From NCBI GenBank assembly GCA_963969345.1, contig OZ017769.1:744001-808000 (forward strand): a stretch of DNA of 64,000 nucleotides. Reading direction: 5' to 3'. Each line of letters begins with the position of its first letter. Within the stretch, counting starts at the first letter, position 1. The DNA is from Turbatrix aceti (lineage: Eukaryota > Nematoda > Chromadorea > Rhabditida > Panagrolaimidae). This document shows positions 43,516 through 55,791 of the stretch, in pieces. Below the pieces are notes generated by a model. It did not search any database. It was not told the origin of the DNA and saw only the letters and a list, made by a program, of their open reading frames with translations. The position numbers and the translations under genes are program-made.

Positions 43516-45957
43516 TTACATGCCGATAACTCGAAGCACAAGAGCATGGAGGATGCGTGATTCATACGCGACGGATTTTGAAGGGTCCGTTACCTGGCCA
43601 TGAACCAGAGGACCGTCAGCCGCGGTGGATATTTCTTTTCCAAAAATCTCGCATTCCTCGAGCATTTTTATGGTGTCGTTCATGACTTCGTCGTGCGTGA
43701 TGACGAGATGCTTCGACATGGCTTCGAGAACCGCGAGCACGCATCGCTTCGTGTAGAACCAGGTGTCGACGCCGAGTTTCTTATCGTAAGGCTCCAATGC
43801 GTGGTTGATACGCGTCAGGCCGAATTCGCTGTTGCCCTGGAGAAAAGAAAAAAATATTAAAAAATTAAAATGTTTTATAAAAAACTTTTTTTTATTTATA
43901 AAAAAATAAAAAAAATTGCTTACCTTGCTACAGTACAACGTGCCAATGACAAGATTCATGATGCACGAATGAAAAGACTTTTTATCAGCCAATTCTTCTT
44001 CTGCCCGGGCAACTTTTCGGATGAGTGCTTCTGCGTCTTCGTTTTGATTCATCATGATCCAGCAGACGCACAGATTTGCCAGCACACTCGCGTTTACCTC
44101 CAAAATCTAAAAAAACACAAAAAATTAAATTTCCCTGGCAGAATGTCAAAAAATCAACCTACATCCTCATCTTTTTCCTTCTTGACAACCAGAGCCTCAT
44201 AAAATCCCGCCGAATCTTTGAATTTCTCAAGCATGAACAGAGTATTAGCAACGTTGAGTTTGAAGGTGTCGGTCCAGCCGCAGTGCTCGTGAACCCTGTG
44301 GAACAGCTTCTCCAGGGTGTCGTAGGCCCCGCGCTCCCAGTCGATCCTCGCCTGGGCCATGACCACGGGCAGGAGTCGCTCGAGACAGGTGTCTCTTTCT
44401 TCTACGGCCACCTTCAACGCCCGATCGTCGCTGTCTTCCTGGGCCTGGTTGAGTTTGTGCGCCGCCTTGCGCATCGCATTCGTTTCCTCGATGATCAGGG
44501 CGTCAAACTTGGAATATGCCTCGTCGGAGGATGACTGCTGGCAGATGAGGGCTTCGAAGTAGAGGTACATGTACTTGGACAGGTAGCGATAGGTGAGGTG
44601 AGCGTTTTCAGCCAGGACGTCTGCGGCAAGGTCGTAGTACTCGTACATGCAGTAGAGCAGAAGGAGGTTGGCAAAGGTCTCGGGGGGAAATGGGTTCTGG
44701 CTCAGAAGGTACTGTAACTTGGCGAAGCAATCTGGCAAGTTTGTTTCCATGTTCGCGAGAGCCTGGTTGTGCAGGGTGACGACGTCTAGTTCTTCCTCGG
44801 AACGGGGTGGCATGTCCGTGAGCGCGTCACGGGCTGCTAGTACTGAAAAAAATAGGTATTAATATAACAACTTTTCGGTCAAAAAAATAGGTAAATATTA
44901 TTGTAAAAAAATGTCAAAAAAATTTATCCATCATAAAAAATTGGATAGAAATTTTTAAATCGCACAAAAATGTGTATCGTAAAACCTATGTTTCAAATGA
45001 AAAACTCTTTTAAAGCCGTACAAAAATTTGACACAAAAAAAATTTTTTAGAAAAAAAAGTTTTGATGGCATATAAATGTTTGAGGCCAATAAAAATACTC
45101 ACAATCATGGCATTTGTACTCAATGGCAAATTTGAGGTTGCAAGCTTCGATGAGGCATGTCTCGTGGAGAAGCAAGCTATTTCCAACCGATCGGACGTCC
45201 AGGCCTTCGGTGACGAGCCCAACACCCAATTCTGCAACAAAAATTTTTATGAAAAAAAATTTAAAGTCCATAACTCACCGGGATAATCCTTGACGCCCCG
45301 GTCGATGATTTCGGCAATGTTCCTATTCGCTTCAGTAAAATTTCCCATTTTATAGTGGCACAAAGCGATGGCGTAGTTGAGATCGGCCTGGTATCCGTGG
45401 AGCAGGGTCGCGTTGACGAACTTTTGCAGGGCTTCTTCGTAGTTGTTTTCCTTGTAATCCAGACAAGCCAAGTTGACTTCGGTGTCCGGATCTTCCGGTT
45501 CGTACTGCTCGACTACGATTCTCGAATTTACGAGGTCCTCTTCCCGGTACTTGATCGCGCTGTCCAGCTTGATGACCTGTTGCATGACTTTTGGATTGTT
45601 GACCGTTGCGAGGACAGCTATCGCCTCTGGAAACATGAAGGCATTGTACAGCGCCTGGGCGTGGTAGAGTTTGTAATCCATGTGATCGGGGCAGAGGATG
45701 GTCAGCTTGTCGTAGCACTCGGCAGCCATGACAAAATCCTGCGTGACGTAGTAGCAGTAGGCGAGGAGAGAAAGAGCTGCGCGGCTATTTGGCGTCCGCT
45801 GGAGTTCGTATTGAAGGATACGCATGACATCTGCGTACTTGTGCTCCTTGATCTGAGGTTTTTTGTGTTAAAAACATTTTTAACGCCAAAAAAGATAACA
45901 AACCATGGAATAGATCGTAGAAGTGTATTCACCTTCTTTTATGGGAACAAAAGACAT
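43516..45957 (-). CDS. TTC30: Intraflagellar transport protein IFT70 (TTC30, DYF-1)
   Basis: An IFT-B subunit needed for cilium assembly and tubulin polyglutamylation. Exons 45957-45904, 45852-45279, 45231-45103, 44842-44163, 44106-43924 and 43836-43516 join in frame to 646 residues, close to the family's usual 650-665. It starts MSFVPIKEGEYTSTIYSM, then TPR repeats with the blocks TPNSRAALSLLAYCYYVTQDF, DTEVNLACLDYKENNYEEAL, GLDVRSVGNSLLLHETCLIEA, LLLLYCMYEYYDLAADVLAE and LGVDTWFYTKRC. In nematodes it would act in ciliated sensory neurons. The start exon lies about 340 bases from the divergent coiled-coil gene. Confidence 0.95.
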
Positions 45958-46296
45958 CTTGGATAACTCGAAAAACTACTTTTTGGAGTCAGCGCAAGGA
46001 CAGGCCAAGTTGTCTGTCGCCATGGCAACTCCACCGACCCCGCCAAAATTAATACGCCCTGTCCAGCAAAGCCCCATTCAAAGAGGGCTTTTGCGACAAA
46101 TAGGCACTGAAAAGCGCGGGAAAATGACGCACGATCTAGGGGCGCATTTGTCCGCGCAGCGTTTTCTTATTTAAGGTGAAGACGGCCAACAGAAAAGTCA
46201 GTCGTTTTCTTGCGCTCTTGCTGCTTTTCTTGCGTTTTTCTGATCGGCGATCGATGTCTTCGAATAACCTTTGTTCTTATTTATTTTTGTTACAGG
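45958..46296. other. Divergent intergenic region, IFT70 and coiled-coil gene
   Basis: A short region shared by two head-to-head genes. A splice acceptor (TTGTTACAG) directly precedes the ATG at 46297. I looked for a ciliary X-box (GTTRCC-type inverted repeat) and saw no convincing one. Confidence 0.35.
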
Positions 46297-47631
46297 ATGT
46301 CGTCGTCCGCGGAAGCTCTGCGCGAGGAGTTGCGTCGAATCCGACAGAAGCGCGCCCAGCTGGCTAAGACGAAGGAACACCTGCGCAAGGCGACCGAGGA
46401 AAAGAAGCTCGAAATCGCGGAAAAAGAACGCGTTTATGAAGAGTGAGTTGCATTCAGTGGGGTTTGCTGCATCAATTATTTCCGTCAATTATTTCAGGCT
46501 GAATCGGGCTTATTTGGAAGTTCGACGACGACGCGAGATCGCGGAAAAAGAAGCGTCCGAACTGGAACAAGCCGTGCTAGAAGACGCCCAATTGGACCAG
46601 GAACACGAGAAGCTGAACGCCACGCTGCAGCTGAGGAAGACTGAGACCCGGGCCGTCGTCGATGAGCTTCGAGAGGCTCAACAGCTTCACTCTGAGCTCC
46701 AAGACTACAACGCCGACCTCATCAAGCAGAAGGAGCGGTCTGCCGCGATGGTCACCAAGCTGGAGCAGCGACGGTTGGTTTTGAAAGAAGCACAGACGTC
46801 GGCCAATGCGACCCTTCAGTTGCTCGAAGAAAACCGAGAGGCTAACCTTTGCGAACTCGCCGCCAAGGAGGAGCACCTCAAGAACCTGAGAGCCAAGATT
46901 CACAATGGCTACAACCTTTGCCGGGGGCTCGAAGCTTCAGTCGGCCAACAGAATGAAGAAATCGCGACCATCGGCGACAAGTTGGAGAAGACCGATATCG
47001 AATTCAAGGCCAAGAAAGCATCCATCGACGCTGTCAACGCCGAAATCGAGGCCGAGAACCGCCACCTGCAGGAAGTCGAAGCTCAACTCGAAACCGGCAA
47101 TAACGATTTCCTTCGCGTGCAGTCCGAGTTGTCCGACAACCAGCAGAAAGTCAGCCAGCTGCGCGCAGAAGTGGAATCTGTCAAGCGGTTCGAAGGCGAC
47201 GCCCAGCAGCTCAAACACAACCTACACGCTTCTAGGCAGAAAAACGCGGCTCTCCGGCGACTGGCGACTTCTCAGAACGCAAAGCATCTGGCGATGGTCG
47301 ATGTGCTCAACAGAGTGAACGCGGAAAACGACGCCGATCGCGACGATATCCGAATCGCCGTCGAACAGTGCGGTTCCATCGAGCGGCAGAACAAAGAAGA
47401 TTCTGAGCAACGCGCGGCTGAGATTGCTGCTCTCAAGTTGCGTCTCGACGACGCGCGCCGACAGGATTCGGAGGCGAGGACCCAGCTGGAGTACTACCGG
47501 GCTCGGATGCGAACTGCCCCTGTCAGAGGTGAGTTTTTGGGTTTCGACAACGTTTTATGACTCGGTGTAATTATTTTTTTTCAGTCAGTCCTCGACGCGG
47601 ACAGTCCAGCCCGCCGACGTCCCCCAACTAG
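46297..47631 (+). CDS. Long coiled-coil protein, unknown
   Basis: Exons 46297-46442, 46498-47528 and 47585-47631 join to 407 residues. Almost the whole protein is heptad-rich (E/K/Q/R/L) coiled coil. The short last exon adds a basic Ser/Pro tail (SPRRGQSSPPTSPN) resembling CDK-type phosphorylation sites. The acceptor one base before the ATG suggests cis- or trans-splicing into the 5' leader. The family is not identified, and a centrosomal, ciliary or cytoskeletal role is only a guess from composition and from being divergent with IFT70. Confidence 0.75.
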
Positions 47632-47989
47632 CACCTGCGCCATAGTGACTACCTCGACACATCCTCTACGACATGCTGTATCCAATCAACCTAACTTACG
47701 TGTAATTGAAAATTCGTGTAACTTTTAAACATTCTGAGACAAATAAATGTACGAAATTGTCTGATTTTGATTATTTATTTCAAGGAAAATTTCCGAGGAA
47801 CGCGCTTTGGGACCGGTTTACTTTGACTTAATTTATTCAGTACAATAATTTTATTTAGACAAAAACGGAGGAGGATTGTGAATGGGGGAGCGAATAAATA
47901 ACAACTTACACCTTGTGAGTGGATTACAGATAATAGGGAGTACCCAACAGCCAGCGAGTTGACTTCAAAGAAAAAAGAGACGCCGTTAC

Positions 47990-49262
47990 TTTTTTATCTG
48001 CTGCTTTGTGCTGATTCTGAGTCCGACAACGTCTTTGCCAATCTCGGCTACCTGGCAGACGTCGCAGACACCTCCCTTGTCTAACAAAGTTGTGCGAGTC
48101 GAGGACGAAGGGATTGAGCTCGTCGTAGTTGAACTTGTGCGTGTTGGAGCCACCCTTTGCTTCCGAAGTAGGCGGCGAGTTCGAGTTGACGCAGCTTGTC
48201 AGCCTCGGTGTCGCTGGGCAGACGGCGGCGATGGAGTTCGACCAAGAGGCCGACGAGGTACTTGCAACAGACTTCGATCAGTTGCTGCGCTTCTGCCACC
48301 TGCAAAACCCCAAAAATCAGCTAAAAAAACATTCTTCCCCAAAAACCAACCTTCTGCTTCGAGTCGACGATGAGCAGCGGAACAGTGAGCAGGATGCTTC
48401 GGAGCCGAGTAACGCACTCGCCAAACTTGCCTTCCGTGGTGAGGCGATAGCAGGTCTGTAGCCTCTGGCTGAGATCGTCCGGCCTTGGCGCCCGCGGCAG
48501 AGAGAAGCTGGCTGTCGAAGGGGCCCTTCGAGACCGTGAGCAGCGGCCAGTTTTCGGTGAGTTGCCGGATGGGCAGCGGCGGAGCGAGATGAACCGCGTT
48601 GGGCTCGACGTCGGGAACAGGCTGCTAGGCGGCTTCGAGTTCAGCACGCAGCTGATCCGCTGTCTCTGTATATCCGTGGGTGACCGCGGTGAGGTAAGCG
48701 AGTGAAATCTGTCTTACTTCGCGCAACACTAAAAACCAAAACAACTTTTCCCCAAAAATATTCGTTCAACAAAAACTTACATCGAATGCGTTCCTGCACA
48801 TCGCCCAGCAAAATAGAAATTGCAAAATTGCCGTTGTAGTCTTTGAGCATCTGAGCGACTTTCTGCATCTTCTGCAACTTTTCGAGGTTTCCGGTGACCA
48901 GGTAGAGGAAGCCAAGCTTGTTCAAGTTCTTGGTCCGCATGTAGGCCAGCTCTACGATCTGGTGGTTGCCCTGGAGCAGTGCGGCTTCGGCGAGAGCTTC
49001 CCAGACGGCGTTATCGTCGATCTCCTTGGCAGCCTCGAGAGCGACTTCGATGTTGCCGCACTCCAGAGCCAGACCGAAACGGGTCTTTTGGTCCTTGACA
49101 AAGTGCAGAGCGACTTCGGAGTAGCCCTTCTTCTGGAGGTAGGCGATGATCGACTGCCCGACGAGACGGGCGTTCGACACCATGCGGATGACCTCGTCGT
49201 AGCGACGGTTGATCAGGGCGAGCTTGAAGCGGTATTCAGTCGGGTCGATGTCGATCTCTATA
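47990..49262 (-). pseudogene. COPA: Decayed C-terminal fragment of coatomer alpha subunit
   Basis: Clear alpha-COP homology: [19 protein letters not shown] (from 49262), [87 protein letters not shown] and AEIGKDVVGLRIS. The family normally has about 1,200 residues with N-terminal WD40 repeats. Here only the region after them remains. Lesions: no upstream exons; an in-frame TAG after ...AELEAA (about 48625); a deletion plus frameshift at about 48480, removing the long linker; a second deletion plus frameshift at about 48145; and another frame change before AEIGKDV. Introns are retained, so it is not a processed copy. It is best read as a duplicated pseudogene. Confidence 0.85.
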
Positions 49263-50932
49263 ATCGGCGGGTATAATTGATTTGAAGAAAAGCATAAAAA
49301 CTGGCAAAAATGTAATCCGCGCCATTAAAAATGAGGGAAAATGTCAAAACTGCACAGACAACACAACAAAAGCCATACAACAAAAAAAAAACAAAACAAA
49401 AATATTCCACAAAAGATCAAAAATAGAAAAGTAGCATAAACCGAAACAAAACGAAAAATGGCATGAACGAGAGCATCCTCAATCCCGTAAAAGTGCAAAA
49501 CAACAAAAAAACAGGTCAGAAAAGCACAAAAGAGTGTGAAAACATGGAAAACAAGAAAAAAAATCAAATAAAATACCATCAAAATTACGTTCAAAAACAG
49601 AGGCAACTTACCTCACAAATTAAAGTAACGTTTACGACAAAATCAATAAAAATCCTGTCAAATCAACAGACAATCAATAAGTAACAAAAAACGCAACAAA
49701 TTACAGTTCAATAGTAACGAGTACGTAAAAAGCACGGATGCGCGTTTTTTCAATTTTGAGTGACAGATTTATGCGCCGAGGAGGTCTTGACGCGAAAAAA
49801 ATTGTTCGATGTAAACTCGGGTTTTTTTATCCTGTTTGTGTGTACTTTTTGTCTTTTGCTTCTTTGTATTGACTGTTTTGTGTTGCTGGCAGGTAGAAGG
49901 TAACTATGCCACCGAGACCACGAGTAGATCGTCTGAAGACGGTCTACACTGCGGCGAAGCAGCTGAATTTTGGCTTTCGTCTGACTGCATTTCCAAGTTT
50001 GTCCTTGATATGGAATCTCGACCGCGTTTGCATCGCTGAAAAGAAAACAAAAAATTTTAGAAAAGCAGAAAAAATAGTAAAAAAGGTTGTCAATTTTTTC
50101 CAAAGCAGCAGATCCTGATTCGTCGAAAAAAAACGCATGTTGTCACATACATTTTTAGACCAAGTTGTATGTGAACTTGGCATTACGGTATTCGACCTAT
50201 AGAAGCCCTGGGAATTCAAAGGAGGTATACAAGGCATTTTTCTACGGTGGAAACACCCGGGCTAAGAGAATGGGACAATACAACAACAATTGGGTCAGAG
50301 TCGCATTCAAATGTTCCAGCCTTGTGCTCCAACCAAGTTCCCAGCGATAAGTTTCAGAGCGACTGCGGCAGGTGTGAATGCCGTCCCGAGGGGCACGGTG
50401 GAGCGCTCGCATTCTCAAAAGATGCGACACTACTACAGTTGTGCATTTTACGAAGTATCAAAGAGCCTTCCAAAGTTTGGTATTACCAACCAACGCACTC
50501 ACACTCTCATTTTAGGGGGAAGATTTTCTGTAAACTCGACTCGGACTCAGAGTCGACCGAAATCCGAATTTTGAGGTAACCCGAACGAAATCCTTGTCGG
50601 GTACCGTCTCCTAAAGGGCAAAGTCGCGTTTTTGTATGTGTCTCGATTGGAAAATAAATACTCGCTGTGTTTTTGAAGTTTGTTCGTTTACGATGGGCGC
50701 CGGTCTTTCATTTTTCCTTACATAAATATTGTAGGCTGTCATTCGTGTATGGGGGCGGAGTTGTTGTTTGAGCGCTTGAATTTGACCGAGTCGAGTCGAG
50801 CCGAGCCACTAGAAAGCTAGACTCGGCAACTCACACTCCCTCGACAACTGTGGAGTGGGGGTAGGGGGAAATAGGGCGTTTTTGGTATTTTGTAAGTTTT
50901 TAACCTTTCAATAAATTTTCAGTACGACTGCG
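49263..50932. other. Gene-poor region
   Basis: 49290-49750 is very A-rich. 50170-50580 holds overlapping ORFs in several frames with no family signal. CGAGTCGAGCCGAGCC-type short repeats occur near 50790. No supported gene. Confidence 0.4.
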
Positions 50933-51473
50933 ATGAACGAATCAGACTGGCAGATCAAGCTGGCTGAACAAGAAGCCGAATGGCAAAGAGTTCTTGCTGA
51001 AGGCGAAAAAATCAGACGGGAATCGGTACGTTAGCCCAGAATTTTTTTGACTGTTTTTTTTACAAATTTTTTATTTGCAGGAACTTTTTAACAACAAGGC
51101 AATGGCCTTTTATGGCACGCTTTCACCTCGAGGAATCATGGAGAAATATGAATTCCAAAAGTCGAAACTCTTCAAGCGGATGCCGAAAGGAGTGCAAAAG
51201 GGAGATGAGAACCGATTTGGTCGATGGAAGTGGATCTTCAAGTACGTCAAGGATTTCCGCGAAAATGCCGTTCGCTTTGTCGGTCCTTCGTCGACGCCAG
51301 AGACAATCGCAGAACTTGCCGTTGATGTCTACGAGAATTCGTCCGAAACGGGGCATCATCCCACTCCTGAGCATGGTCTCAAGATCGATAGAATTGCCTA
51401 CACACCGGGTCAACGTCGTTTTCTCCAAGCGGTGTGCGCGACATTCCCAGTTTCACTCACGATTGTGGACTGA
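50933..51473 (+). CDS. Small novel protein
   Basis: Exons 50933-51025 and 51081-51473 join to 161 residues. The N-terminus is a short charged helix (WQIKLAEQEAEWQRVLAEGE). The rest is mixed and Lys/Arg-rich, with no signal peptide or membrane segment. An acceptor (AATTTTCAG) lies about 11 bases before the ATG. A partial copy of exon 2 lies downstream at 51673-51746. The family is not recognised. Confidence 0.55.
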
Positions 51474-51672
51474 ATCCTTGTTTCTGCATTTTTTGCCTTT
51501 TGTTCCGCTACCTCACCCAGATTTGTACCCGGGTTATGTTGCATCCAAGAATGAATAAACATTTCTAAGAAATTGCTAAAATCTGAATCTGAAGACATCC
51601 AAAAACGGGTTCCTGATCCCTGTTATTTTTTTTAATAATTTCTACGTGCTTATTCTCACGAAAGACAGTTGC

Positions 51673-51746
51673 TTCCGCGAAAACGCCATTCGTTTTATCG
51701 GTCCTTCATCGACGCCTGAGGCAATTGCAGAACTTGCCGTTGATTT
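51673..51746 (+). pseudogene. Duplicated exon fragment of the upstream gene
   Basis: About 74 bases closely match part of exon 2 at about 51258-51331 (both contain TCCGCGAAAA, TCGGTCCTTC and GCAGAACTTGCCGTTGAT). The copy has no flanking coding frame and looks like a leftover of a tandem duplication. Confidence 0.75.
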
Positions 51747-52030
51747 TGTACGAAAAAAACAAAAGAAATCGGAAGTAAACGAAAAGAAAAAAACACCCAC
51801 ATTTTGAACGCAACTTGAATGTAATAATCGCGCTCTCTCCCTTCAAGCTCCTCTCTAGCGCGTGCGCACTCTTCGTCCACAACCACGAAAACTTACTGTG
51901 CATTTTTACTCTCCTGCTCGCACGACAACCAGTTTTTAGTCGTGTTTTATTTTATTCTTCTCGCCGTTTTTCGCGTTTATTCGTCCGTTTTTAACTTTTA
52001 TTTCTTATTTTTTGCTTACAGGTATACACG

Positions 52031-52560
52031 ATGGTTGCCAGCGCCAAGAAAGCCCCGAAGATCGCCGGTAAGGGCAAGAAAGCCAAGAAGCAGACCGTTA
52101 CCTACCACATCGAGTGCAAGAACCCCGTTGAAGACGGAATTCTCAAGACTGTCAACTTTGTAAGTTGCTTTTCTTCTCTTTTTTATGCGTAACATGCAGA
52201 CGCGATTGCTTCTGTCTTGTTTTCGTTGTTATGATGTATTTTGGGCTTAGGGCTAACTTCCCTAACAAGTCCCTTCTATTTTTATAGGAGAAATTCTTGC
52301 TTGAACGCATCAAGTACGATGGCAAGACCGGCAACCTCACTGCTGGCGGCATCAAGGTCGAGGCTGGCAAGTCCCGCATCACCGTGAACTCCGATACGCC
52401 GTTCTCGAAGCGTTACCTCAAGTACCTCACCAAGAAGTACCTGAAGAAGCACTCGCTTCGTGACTGGCTCCGAGTCATTGCCACCGGCCACGACACGTAC
52501 GAGCTCCGCTACTTCCAGATCAACCAGGGCGAGGAGGAAGCCAGCGACAATGAAGCCTAA
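52031..52560 (+). CDS. RPL22: 60S ribosomal protein L22 (eL22)
   Basis: Exons 52031-52159 and 52288-52560 join to 133 residues. It has a Lys-rich start, then the eL22 core [48 protein letters not shown] and RDWLRVIA, and an acidic end ([10 protein letters not shown]). It is a structural protein of the large ribosomal subunit. An acceptor (TTGCTTACAG) lies ten bases before the ATG, and a pyrimidine-rich leader precedes it, as expected for a ribosomal-protein gene. Confidence 0.97.
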
Positions 52561-52700
52561 GTGCATCGGGCTCAAAACTGAGTTTTTTTCATGTTTGTTG
52601 TTTTTTTGATAAGAAATAAAATTGTTTTTTACGCATCGTTTATTTCCGCGCTTTGGGACATTATTTGGAGGTTTTTATTGGACAGGAATGATGGGGATTT

Positions 52701-53531
52701 TTAGTAGTGATTGCGGCGTTGGTTTTCTACCTGGGTTTTGAGTTTGTGGAGCTGCTGAAGGCATTGACGGTAGGATTTGTCGCGCTGTGAAATGTCAGAT
52801 TGGAGTCTCGCGATGAGCTCGTTGCGTTCGAGCAGATCGTGGTCTCGTTTTATGATTTGCGACCTGAGCTCGTCGATTTCGTCTTTGAGTTTTTTGATTT
52901 CCGGTGGAATATCGGGATCGTTGTTCCGGAGCGAAAAAGACTCGATGATAGGCAACGGCGGTGGAGGAGGGGTAGCCGTCCGTTTTCTCACCTTGCGCGG
53001 AGGAGTGCCACCATTGTTATCGGCTTCTTTCAGCAGACAGAGACGACAAACCGCCGATTCGGCTTCGGACTGAAAAACGAGACCGCTTTTCAGTTGTTCA
53101 CTGAAAAAAAACGAAAAAAACAAACCTTCGAGAACGCAAAAGCGCATTTGACGGAGCACAGTGAGCACGGCACTGGCGGGCCCATCTTGCGCTCCTGATA
53201 TGTGCAAAAAACACACTTCCTGTCCACAAAGGCCGCTGGAATGTGACAGTAATGGCATGAGACTGGCTGAAAACTCGTATACATCAATTTCAAGTCAATC
53301 AGGAGAAAAGCCACCTACAGGACCGTATTTCTGCTCATTTTTGACGCATTTATCACACTGAAGCCGTGTCTTGTCTTCCAACTGTTTGAGGCAACAAAAG
53401 CATCGCTTTGGCATGAGATAACGGTAACGATAGCAGTGATTTGATGGCTTTTCGAGGCGATCGCTTTGGACGTAAACCAAAGCCAAATCGCGTGCGCACG
53501 CGCGGTCACTCTTTTTCGCTACGAGAACCAT
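52701..53531 (-). CDS. FAM76: FAM76-like Cys-rich coiled-coil protein
   Basis: Exons 53531-53319, 53266-53126 and 53069-52701 join in frame to 240 residues (fewer if translation starts at the inner Met at about 53414). It has repeated CxxC pairs (RCFCCLKQ, CDKCVKNEQKYGP, CHYCHIPAAF, CVFCTYQERKMGPP, CSLC), a Lys/Pro-rich linker and a C-terminal coiled coil (IKKLKDEIDELRSQII). This order and the spacing of KYGP, AAF and GPP match FAM76A/B, nuclear proteins of unclear function. The first Cys pair of vertebrate FAM76 seems to be missing or diverged. Confidence 0.75.
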
Positions 53532-53662
53532 AACATCTCCTCTTGACGGTTTTCAAGCGATTTTGTACTTACGGTAAGAAAGTTTCACATTTATGACCTG
53601 TTTTATTAATTATGATAACTTATCTTCTGCATTCACCGCTTTTTCAATTTTTTTCCCACAAC

Positions 53663-54026
53663 ATGGCCAAAGCGAGCAAAGCGAAGCCTGAAGAAACGCC
53701 AAAGGGAGGGGGCAAAGGTGATAAGACGCCCATGGAAACGGACAAACCCGATGAAACGTCAAAAAAAACGAACAACACTCCAAAGAAAGCGTCCATCGTG
53801 AAGTTCGAAGGCAGTGTTATCCCCCACGATTATTACGTAAGTTATTTTCGTTTTGTTTATCTGAAAATAATGATTATTGTTTTAGGAAATCGTATCCGCC
53901 AAACACGGATGTTTTGAGTCATCAAAGTATCACAAGACGGCTACTCTATCTTACTACGACTATAGAATCTGCAAAAAGAGTCAGATGTTAAAAGACGGTA
54001 AAAGTCGCTCCAGCAGAAATGGATAA
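53663..54026 (+). CDS. Small Lys-rich protein, unknown
   Basis: Exons 53663-53836 and 53886-54026 join to 104 residues. The first half is Lys/Thr/Pro-rich and disordered. The second half (IVKFEGSVIPHDYYEIVSAK...) may be folded. The GTAAGT donor and TTTTAG acceptor keep the frame. The family is unknown. Confidence 0.5.
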
Positions 54027-54114
54027 TTTTGTTTGTATTGATGACGACCTGACTGATCTGTGAAACTTCACATTTTTACCCATTGACCATGTTACCTCAT
54101 TTTCGCAATTTTCG

Positions 54115-54339
54115 TTAATCTTTATTCTTTTTGTTACCTCTATAAACAATACTTATTGGTTTGGACTTAGCAGCCGGCTTTGAGGTCGTACGCATTTGGT
54201 TTTTAGGTAACCGAGGCTTAGGAATGGAAAACGATCGCTGGGCTGGCGCCATTGGTCTGGATTTGACGTGGTTCAGCGCGTTGTCCGTGATGCGACGTAG
54301 GACCGCTGTGGCAAGGGTGTTGCAGGCCTTGGGTTCCAT
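54115..54339 (-). CDS. Small basic protein, unknown
   Basis: A single-exon ORF of 74 residues starting MEPKACNTLATAVLRRITDN, with a helical N-terminus and a basic tail rich in Lys/Pro. It converges with the small Lys-rich gene. Codon use looks coding, but there is no family match. Confidence 0.35.
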   Translation of the reverse strand: MEPKACNTLATAVLRRITDNALNHVKSRPMAPAQRSFSIPKPRLPKNQMRTTSKPAAKSKPISIVYRGNKKNKD

Positions 54340-54685
54340 GGCGACAAATTTTTAGGTAACGTTGTTTTACTTTTTTTCCGGCCAAAATAAGGAACTAACA
54401 ACAGGAAACGTTCTTTTCCGCTACTTTTGCTGCCGCAAACATCCAAAAGTCCCTTCCCGCAGCAAACAGAAGCTTATTCCGGAAGAAAGCCTGACTGAGC
54501 TTTGATTTATGCATTTTTTCGCTGTACAAAGTAACAATTACACACAAACACACCAGCAAGAAGTGAAGGACGGACCGCCCCGTCGGTGGATGGATACAAC
54601 CGAAGTCTCTTACGCGAAGACGACATAGCATATATAATTACGCCATCTGATTTTGGTTCCCAGGCCAGTGATTACGGGAAATCGA

Positions 54686-55791
54686 TCACCGTCTACCCCA
54701 GAGGTAACAAAATAGGCCAAGAATAAGCAACAGACCTGTGCAAAACAAGCACAGTATGATCTTCTTCTGCCGCGCCTTCGTTTGGTACTCCACAGCCTGG
54801 CGTACGTTCGCGTTGCCCTGCTCGACGTAAACGGTCGCGTTCTCGACGTTGGCTTCGATGCTGTCGACCATCTCGCCCTGCTCGTGCACGATGCGGGAGA
54901 GCTCGACGAAGATATCGTTCAGCTGGCTGACGTCTCGCTCGAAGGTCTGCAGCGACTGCTGCCGATCGCGAAGCTCGAGGAGATTTCGTCTATGTTGTTC
55001 CTGGAGTTGGACTCGATCCTGGGTCAACTCGGGTGGATGCTGGTTGGATAGATCGTAATCCTCGAGACGGACGGTGTTGATCTTGGCACGCTCCTTGTTG
55101 ACCGCCGAGCGCTGGACATCTTGGAAGCGCTTCACGATGGCAAAATATTGCTCGTTTAGGCGGTCTCTTTGTGCCGCAAGGTTTTTCTGAAAAAAAATAA
55201 TTTTACGAAGTAGTCAATTTTTTGAGAGTAAATTAAGCAAAAATTAGATTTAAAATTAGCAAAAGCTATCGCAAACATTCCAAAAAACAAAATGTTTATG
55301 ACAAATTCAATTTTTAACTGATCAGTGTAAAAATTACAGCGAAAAACATTTTTTATAAAAAATTCAACTTTTGAATGTAAATTAGGCTAACTTTACGTTT
55401 AAAACCATTTTTTACATCAAAAACAATCGTAAACAGTCCAAAGCGCGTTGTTTACATAAAAAGCACCACAAATCAATTATTTTCCCTTCCCCGCGTCCAG
55501 TTTTTATGCACCATGACTCACATTCCTTTTAGCCTCCACGTTGAGGTCTTCGATGAGCTTGTTTGTCTTGAGCATGATGGTATGCGATTCATGGGTGAGA
55601 TCAGCCATGAATTCCTTGAATCCAGAACCTTCTTCAGACGTTCCGATCTTGGATACGTGGGATTCGAGATTTTGAACTGGAAAAAACTGCTTGCATGCCG
55701 TTAAAAAAACCCCGCAAAACTCACCATTTTGGTTGATATTGACGATGTTAGCCACGATGGCACGAACTAGTTCTTCGTCGTCGAAAGACAT
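54686..55791 (-). CDS. STX7: Endosomal Qa-SNARE (syntaxin 7/12-like)
   Basis: Exons 55791-55725, 55676-55522 and 55186-54686 join to 240 residues. It has a short N-terminal helical region, a linker containing FAIVKRFQDVQRSAVNKE as in syntaxin 7/12, a SNARE motif with the Qa signature (FVELSRIVHEQGEMVDSIEANVE, central Gln present) and a C-terminal membrane anchor (IILCLFCTGLLLILGLFCYL). It would mediate fusion at late endosomes or lysosomes. Intron 2 is 335 bases. Confidence 0.9.
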
